Source of the DNA: Deltaproteobacteria bacterium
GTDB taxonomy: Bacteria; Myxococcota; UBA796; SXON01
Assembly: GCA_947483545.1 (NCBI GenBank)
Contig: CANKNP010000178.1
Span: 1 to 10,571 of the forward strand
Reading direction: 5' to 3'
DNA: 10,571 bases
Part shown: positions 6,668-10,571 of the stretch, one piece after another
How the letters are laid out: the number at the start of each line of letters is the position of its first letter
Position numbering within the stretch: the first letter of the stretch is position 1
The notes under the pieces: generated by a model
The model's input: only the letters and a program-made list of their open reading frames with translations
The model's database searches: none
What the model was told of the DNA's origin: nothing
Translations under genes and position numbers: made by a program

Positions 6668-8040
6668 TTGACACCTCCGTTGGTCTCAACGGCTTTGGGA
6701 GCGGGCGGCGAAACATGCACCACCACGCGGTTATCGGCCTTGATCTGCTCGGCGAACACCTTCTGCAACGAGGCGGGCGTGACCGCCGCCATGCGCTCAA
6801 AATCCTTCGGCAGGTAGCCGGGATCGCCCGTGTGGTGGTTGTAGTAGTTCAGGATGTCGGCCTTTCCGCCGAACCCGCCCAGGGCTTGGAGCTGCCGGAG
6901 CGTCGTGGCCTGCCAGGCGGTGAGCGCGCGGGTGACCTCCTCCTGGGTCGGTGCCGTCGCTGCGAGCCCCTGGAGAATGGGCCAGGTCGCAGCCTCCAAC
7001 TGGGCCGCGGTCTGGCCAGGGTTCCCGGTGATCTGCACGGCGAACACGCTGCCATGCTGCAAAGGGTACTGGTACGCCAGCACCTCGCTCGCGATCGCCT
7101 TGTCGATCGTGAGCGCCTTCTCGAGGCGGCTCGCTTTGCCATCGGCCAGGATGTTCGCCGCCAGCGTCATCTCCGCATCGCCGGGCTGAAAGCTCGACGG
7201 CGTGACCCAGCCGAACGACACCCGGGACAGCTCGACATCATCCTCCAGGGCGACCCGCCGCTCGCTGGTGATGGGCACCACCGTGACCTGCTCTGGCGCG
7301 GGCTCCGCCGCCTTCGGGATGGTGCCAAAGTACTTGTCCACCTTGATCTTCACGTCGGCGATGTTGAAGTCCCCGACGATCGCCAGCGTCGCATTGTTCG
7401 GCACGTAGTACGTCTGGAAGAAGCCCTTCACGTCCGTCAGTGTGGCCGCCTCCAGATCCTCGTGCGTGCCGATGACCACGCCATTGTAGGGGTGGGGTGC
7501 GGGGTACAGCAGCTTGAAGAACTGCTCCTCGGCCACGCCATAGGGCACGTTCTCTGTAGACTGTTGGCGTTCTTTGCGCACAACCGCCTTCTGGTTGTCC
7601 AGCCGCTCCTGCGTGAGCGTGTCGAGCAGGAACCCCATGCGGTCGCTCTCCAGCCAGAGCGCGAGGTCCAGCTGGTTGACGGGCACGGTCTCAAAATAGT
7701 TCGTGCGGTCGAAGTCCGTGGTGCCGTTGATCAGCGTGGCGCCGGCACTCTCGAGGTACTTGAAATACGTGTCCTCGGCCACGTTGCGGCTGCCCTGGAA
7801 CATGATGTGCTCGAACAGGTGCGCGAAGCCGGACCGGCCCTTCACCTCGTTCTTGGCGCCCACGTGGTACCAGATCTCGACCGATGCGAGCGGCACGGTG
7901 TGATCCTCCGAGAGTAGGACCTCAAGCCCGTTCGAAAGCTCGTATTTCTCGAAGGTCAACGTGGGCGTCGCGATGGCGGCGTAGGCCACCGGCGCAACGA
8001 GGGCAACGACACCGAGGGCGCCCAGACAGGCTCGCTTCAT
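6664..8040 (-). CDS. M16 family zinc peptidase, catalytic subunit, secreted
   Basis: A zinc endopeptidase of the M16B (processing-peptidase/PqqL-like) type, expected to degrade or process small peptides in the periplasm. Seen: 458 residues, about the usual size. A signal peptide (MKRACLGALGVVALVAPVAYA, 1-21, with C5 not in a convincing lipobox) leads into YELSNGLEVLLSEDHTVPLA. The inverted zinc motif is intact: H74-L-F-E77-H78, and the third ligand is E157 in NQKAVVRKER. The C-terminal domain (ILADGKASRLEKAL) lacks a clear Tyr of the R/Y pair, which fits division of labour with the downstream partner. Start: ATG 8040 with GGAGG (8049-8045) 4 bases before it; the frame opens further upstream but only in the hairpin-rich intergenic region. 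It is first in a two-gene operon and overlaps the next start by 4 bases. Confidence 0.94.
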   Translation of the reverse strand: MKRACLGALGVVALVAPVAYAAIATPTLTFEKYELSNGLEVLLSEDHTVPLASVEIWYHVGAKNEVKGRSGFAHLFEHIMFQGSRNVAEDTYFKYLESAGATLINGTTDFDRTNYFETVPVNQLDLALWLESDRMGFLLDTLTQERLDNQKAVVRKERQQSTENVPYGVAEEQFFKLLYPAPHPYNGVVIGTHEDLEAATLTDVKGFFQTYYVPNNATLAIVGDFNIADVKIKVDKYFGTIPKAAEPAPEQVTVVPITSERRVALEDDVELSRVSFGWVTPSSFQPGDAEMTLAANILADGKASRLEKALTIDKAIASEVLAYQYPLQHGSVFAVQITGNPGQTAAQLEAATWPILQGLAATAPTQEEVTRALTAWQATTLRQLQALGGFGGKADILNYYNHHTGDPGYLPKDFERMAAVTPASLQKVFAEQIKADNRVVVHVSPPAPKAVETNGGVK

Positions 8041-8115
8041 CAGACCTCCAAAGGTCCGGGAGGGTATCAAGAAAGCCGGGCGGTTGGGGGTAGGGGCGGC
8101 TGGAAACCGCGGGCC

Positions 8116-8191
8116 GGGGCCAGCCGGGCGCTGGAGAAACAAAGCCGTCCTAAGTAACGGAAAGTACTTGACCTGCTGCCGGGCTGGCCCC
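8116..8191. repeat. Inverted repeat 1 in the leader region of the M16 operon
   Basis: GGGGCCAGCC (8116-8125) pairs exactly with GGCTGGCCCC (8182-8191). The 56-base loop is more AT-rich than its flanks and contains AAGTA-N8-TACTT (8152-8169), a possible small operator or promoter element. The heptamer AAACCGC is directly repeated just outside the arms (8104-8110 and 8192-8198). Confidence 0.6.
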
Positions 8192-8196
8192 AAACC

Positions 8197-8271
8197 GCAC
8201 CGTTCCAGGTGGAAGGCGGCGGGCCCGGCGTCTTCGACGGGCCCGTTGCCTTCCGCCGGTAGGAACGGTGC
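8197..8271. repeat. Long imperfect hairpin (about 27 paired bases)
   Basis: The outer stem GCACCGTTCC (8197-8206) pairs with GGAACGGTGC (8262-8271). After an internal loop, 8211-8227 pairs with 8238-8254 through GGAAGGC/GCCTTCC and CGGGCCCG/CGGGCCCG, closing a 10-base loop. Two bases in the inner stem are GG opposite TT, which pair as G-U only in RNA copied as the plus sequence; the minus RNA would have A-C mismatches. This favours a plus-sense structured RNA, or a cruciform in DNA. No promoter was identified. Confidence 0.65.
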
Positions 8272-8322
8272 AAAAGAACCGCCGATCCGGGCGCGAGGTT
8301 CGCCGAGCGCCCGGATCGGCGG
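8271..8322 (-). terminator. Intrinsic terminator of the MopE-like surface protein gene
   Basis: On the minus strand CCGCCGATCCGGGCGC (8322-8307) and its perfect 16-base complement (8294-8279) form a GC-rich stem with a 12-base loop. TTCTTTTGC (8278-8270) follows directly, a U-rich tract. It lies about 200 bases after the stop of the surface-protein gene and before the M16 operon, so it should separate the two transcription units. It abuts the neighbouring long hairpin. Confidence 0.7.
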
Positions 8323-8422
8323 CCGTTCGCGCGGGTCGAGGGACGCCGCGGGAGATCGGGCGGGCGGGGAGGCGGCCGGGACTCGCGGGCCGGGCGTACC
8401 GAGGGACCGATCCTACGGGGAG

Positions 8423-8472
8423 CCCTCATCCGCCGCCGAGTACAGCGGCACCTTCTCCCGGAGGGAGAAGGG
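8423..8472. repeat. Short palindromic intergenic repeat element
   Basis: CCTCATCCGCC, then a small stem GCCGC/GCGGC (8432-8436 with 8445-8449), then CCTTCTCCC (8451-8459) pairing with GGGAGAAGG (8463-8471) over a 3-base loop. From memory this layout resembles the CCTCATCCG...CACCTTCTCCC...GGGAGAAGG class of dispersed palindromes common in intergenic DNA of several high-GC proteobacteria (for example the RIME elements of rhizobia). There is no T-run on either strand, so it is not a standard terminator. It lies about 50 bases after the stop of the surface-protein gene. Confidence 0.5.
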
Positions 8473-8518
8473 AAAGACAGAGTTGGGACCTCCCGGCGAC
8501 CTCAGATCACCCGCCCTT

Positions 8519-10571
8519 TCAGCCCCGCCGCCGCCTGACTGCCAGCGCAGCGCCGGCCACAAACAGCAGGCCCGCAGCATCCCCTGGGGTCGTGCTCGCA
8601 CACCCACAGTTCCCGCCGCTCTTGGTCCCGTCCCCGGTGTCGGTGTCCGGAGTCTCCTCGGAGTCTGGCGGATCCGAATCGGTGTCCGTGTCGGTGTCCG
8701 TGTCGGTGTCCGAATCGGTGTCCGAATCGGTGTCCGTGTCGGTGTCCGTGTCCGTGTCCGCGGTGTCCGTGTCCGTGTCCGCGGTGTCCGTGTCCGTGTC
8801 AGCCGTGTCCGTATCTGTGTCCGCGGTGTCCGTGTCCGCAGTGTCCGTGTCCGCGGTGTCCGTGTCCGCAGTGTCCGTGTCCGCAGTGTCCGTGTCCGCG
8901 GTGTCCGTGTCCGCGGTGTCCGTGTCACCCGTGTCCGTGTCCGGGTCCGGCGCGCCGGTGTCCGTGTCCGGGTCAGGGACACCCGTGTCCGTGTCAGGGT
9001 CGGGCAAGCCGGTGTCCGTGTCCGGGTCGGGCACTCCGGTGTCCGTGTCCGTCGCGGTGTCCGGCTCCCCGGTGTCGGCGCCGCACCCATTGCCCGGGTA
9101 CACCGCGGCGTCCAGGTCGTTGCAGTCGGTGTCCATCGGGTACCCGTCGCCGTCTTGATCCTGGTCGTTGCCGTCGCAGTTCTGGTCCACGCCGTCGTAC
9201 CAGACCTCCGCCATGCCGCCGTGGATCGCGGCGTCCAGATCCTCGCAGTCGTCGCCGCCGTAGTCGGTCGCGTCGTGCCCGTCGTTGTCCTGGTCGAAGT
9301 CCGAGGTGCCGGAGCAGTCACCGTCGAGGCCGTCGTACCAGGTCTCGTCCACGCCGGGGTTCACGCCCGCGTTGGCGTCGTCACAATCGTCGCCGCCGAC
9401 CTCGGTCGCCAGGTAGCCGTCGCCATCCACGTCGCCCTCGCTCGCGTTGTCGCAGTCGGTGATCAGGCCATCGTAGGGGTCGTCGGGGGCGCCCGGGTAG
9501 GTGGACGCGCTGTTGTCGTCGCAGTCCGTGCCGCCGTAGCTGGAGCTGTCGTAGCCATCGCCGTCGGCGTCGTAGTCCGACGCATCGTCGCAGTTCTGGT
9601 CGAGCCCGTCGTACCAGACCTCGTCCACGCTCGGGGACACGGTGGCATCGCCATCGTCGCAGTCCTCGCCGCCTTCGCTCTCGGCGCTGTAGCCATCGCC
9701 GTCCACATCGGACAGGTCGGAGCCGTTGCAGTCCTGGTCGATCCCGTCGTAGGCGATCTCGGTGGCAGCAGGGTTGATCGCAGCGTCGCCATCGTCGCAG
9801 TCCGGACCGCCGGCCTCGCTCGCGTCCCAACCGTCGCCGTCTACGTCGGTCACGTCCGTGCCGTCGCAGTCCTGATCGACGCCGTCGTAAGGCACCTCGG
9901 TCGCGTCGGGGTGAACGGAGGCGTTCTCGTCGTCGCAGTCGATCGTGTTGTTGTAGCTGTCGCCGTCGGAGTCGTAGACAACCGAGCCGGGGCCGCCGTA
10001 CGCGCCGATGTCGCTCTGGCTGCCGTCTGGATCGGTGATGGAGGGCGATCCGGTGTTGCGGAGCGGGCTGCCGCTGGAGAGCGTGATGTCGTCGTTCGTG
10101 CAATCGCCGTCGAGGCTGTAGCCGCCAAGCAGGGGGTCCACCATGAGGTTGGTCCCGGTGGTCACGGAATACGCCCCGCCGGCGTCGGCGGCGGAGTTTG
10201 CCCACCAGTTGTTGTATTCGGCGGTCACGGAGGTGCTGGTGCCATCGAGGCCGTTTCCTTCTTCCGTGTAGCCAATGAGGTTGTTGACGAGCGCCGCCCC
10301 GGAGCCGTCGGAGAGGTAAAGAGCACCGCCCGAAGCGGCAGAGTTGCCCAGGAGCGAGTTGTTGGTGAACGCGCCGTAGGCGGAGTAGATCGAGTAGATC
10401 GCGCCGCCCGAGGTCGTGGCCGCGTTCTCCTGGAAGACGTTGTTGGTCCACGTGTCCGAGCTACCGTAGGTGTAGTAGTCGTAGATGGCGCCGCCGCTGG
10501 GTGCGGAGTTGGCGCAGAAAAAGTTGTTGCTGAGGTTATTGGCCGCCGATGTGACGCCGTAGATGGCACCG
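8519..10571 (-). CDS. Surface protein: beta-helix, MopE-type metal-binding repeats, Asp-Thr stalk, MYXO-CTERM tail (5' partial)
   Basis: A secreted, probably surface-anchored protein; the N-terminus lies beyond the window and 683 residues are visible. The segments in order are as follows. (a) 10570 to about 10000: beta-helix rungs with recurring SGGAIY and NN-x-F/L-x-x-N, as in parallel beta-helix (Pmp-like) proteins. (b) About 9973-9090: seven repeats with a 42-46 residue period, consensus D-x-D-G-D-G-Y...DCDD...P...YDG-x-D-Q-D/N-C, the putative metal-binding (MopE-like) motif. The Asp loops suit calcium, and each repeat has two Cys. (c) About 9076-8636: a low-complexity stalk of 9-residue DPDTDTGxP units, then 5- and 7-residue ADTDT units. 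(d) The tail GGNCGCASTTPG, a hydrophobic segment and RRRR, matching the MYXO-CTERM sorting signal of Myxococcota, where the Cys region is processed by a myxosortase. An internal GTG at 10228 is not the start, because the frame and the fold continue upstream. Confidence 0.88.
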   Translation of the reverse strand, partial: GAIYGVTSAANNLSNNFFCANSAPSGGAIYDYYTYGSSDTWTNNVFQENAATTSGGAIYSIYSAYGAFTNNSLLGNSAASGGALYLSDGSGAALVNNLIGYTEEGNGLDGTSTSVTAEYNNWWANSAADAGGAYSVTTGTNLMVDPLLGGYSLDGDCTNDDITLSSGSPLRNTGSPSITDPDGSQSDIGAYGGPGSVVYDSDGDSYNNTIDCDDENASVHPDATEVPYDGVDQDCDGTDVTDVDGDGWDASEAGGPDCDDGDAAINPAATEIAYDGIDQDCNGSDLSDVDGDGYSAESEGGEDCDDGDATVSPSVDEVWYDGLDQNCDDASDYDADGDGYDSSSYGGTDCDDNSASTYPGAPDDPYDGLITDCDNASEGDVDGDGYLATEVGGDDCDDANAGVNPGVDETWYDGLDGDCSGTSDFDQDNDGHDATDYGGDDCEDLDAAIHGGMAEVWYDGVDQNCDGNDQDQDGDGYPMDTDCNDLDAAVYPGNGCGADTGEPDTATDTDTGVPDPDTDTGLPDPDTDTGVPDPDTDTGAPDPDTDTGDTDTADTDTADTDTADTDTADTDTADTDTADTDTADTDTDTADTDTDTADTDTDTADTDTDTDTDTDSDTDSDTDTDTDTDTDSDPPDSEETPDTDTGDGTKSGGNCGCASTTPGDAAGLLFVAGAALAVRRRRG
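8636..9076. repeat. GTGTCC-based minisatellite coding the Asp-Thr stalk
   Basis: On the plus strand the hexamer GTGTCC recurs dozens of times, organised into 27-base units near 8930-9060 (DPDTDTGxP in protein), 15-base units GTGTCCGTGTCCGCG with G/A variation (ADTDT), and longer 21-base units. All unit lengths are multiples of three, so copy-number change would lengthen or shorten the stalk without breaking the frame. Confidence 0.85.
9090..9973. repeat. 138-base tandem repeats coding seven metal-binding motifs
   Basis: The coding strand shows starts of D-x-D-x-D-G loops at a spacing of 126, 138, 138, 138, 138 and 135 bases. The units are diverged at the sequence level (recognisable mainly as protein), so they are old duplications rather than recent expansion. 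The first unit is short, and the last is cut before its second Cys motif. Confidence 0.8.

Noticed and set aside
5021..6817. Long plus-strand open frame (598 codons)
   Set aside because: Antisense to the inactive M16 gene; composition is Arg/Gly/Asp-rich low complexity, typical of a shadow frame in GC-rich DNA.
6715..7917. Plus-strand open frame (400 codons)
   Set aside because: Antisense to the catalytic M16 gene, which has an intact zinc motif, signal peptide and ribosome binding site.
8168..8197. TTGACC at 8168-8173 as a plus-strand promoter -35 for a hairpin RNA
   Set aside because: The position 17 bases downstream is CAAACC, not a -10 hexamer; no promoter call is justified.
8636..9076. 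CRISPR-like array suggested by regular short repeats
   Set aside because: Units are contiguous without unique spacers, and the stretch is in frame as an Asp-Thr protein segment.
8268..9158. Plus-strand frame encoding a Ser-Val repeat protein
   Set aside because: It is the antisense reading of the Asp-Thr minisatellite; the minus frame continues into structured metal-binding repeats and a MYXO-CTERM tail.

Overview
The window is GC-rich, tightly packed bacterial DNA and carries seven protein-coding genes. Two of them are cut by the window edges. The best taxonomic clue is the rightmost gene. It encodes a secreted protein with Asp-rich metal-binding repeats and a C-terminal tail of the MYXO-CTERM type (Cys-rich turn, short hydrophobic segment, four arginines). 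This points to Myxococcota or a closely related former-deltaproteobacterial lineage. No insertion sequence, tRNA, rRNA, CRISPR array or phage gene was seen.

Layout. (1) Positions 1-517, minus strand: the first 172 codons of malate synthase A (glyoxylate shunt). (2) Positions 518-843: a divergent regulatory region with seven TGATAC/GTATCA half-sites packed into 83 bp, including a perfect 16-bp palindrome. (3) Positions 844-2163, plus: a complete M18 aspartyl aminopeptidase. (4) Positions 2274 to about 2882, minus: a small membrane protein with a PH-like soluble domain and an unresolved start. (5) Positions 2959-4563, minus: a 534-residue protein with two nitroreductase-like domains, the first of SagB/ThcOx type. 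Gene 4 follows it in the same direction. (6) Positions 4641-5105, plus: a 154-residue protein I do not recognise, divergent from gene 5. (7) Positions 5129-8040, minus: two translationally coupled M16 peptidase genes. The first has the zinc motif. The second has lost it but keeps the R/Y substrate-binding signature, so together they look like a split-function periplasmic heterodimer. (8) Positions 8041-8518: an intergenic region with three consecutive GC-rich inverted repeats, one of them a terminator for the gene to the right. It also holds a G-quadruplex motif and a short palindromic repeat element. (9) Positions 8519-10571, minus, partial: the beta-helix / MopE-like repeat / Asp-Thr stalk / MYXO-CTERM surface protein.

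The genes do not form one obvious pathway. The M16 pair is a clear operon. The SagB-like gene, the PH-like membrane gene and the divergent small gene may form a second functional group, but that is inference from position. Malate synthase and the aminopeptidase share a divergent control region whose clustered operator-like sites are the clearest regulatory signal here. The features most worth following up are the TGATAC cluster, the SagB-like/small-protein pair and the stacked hairpins at 8116-8322.
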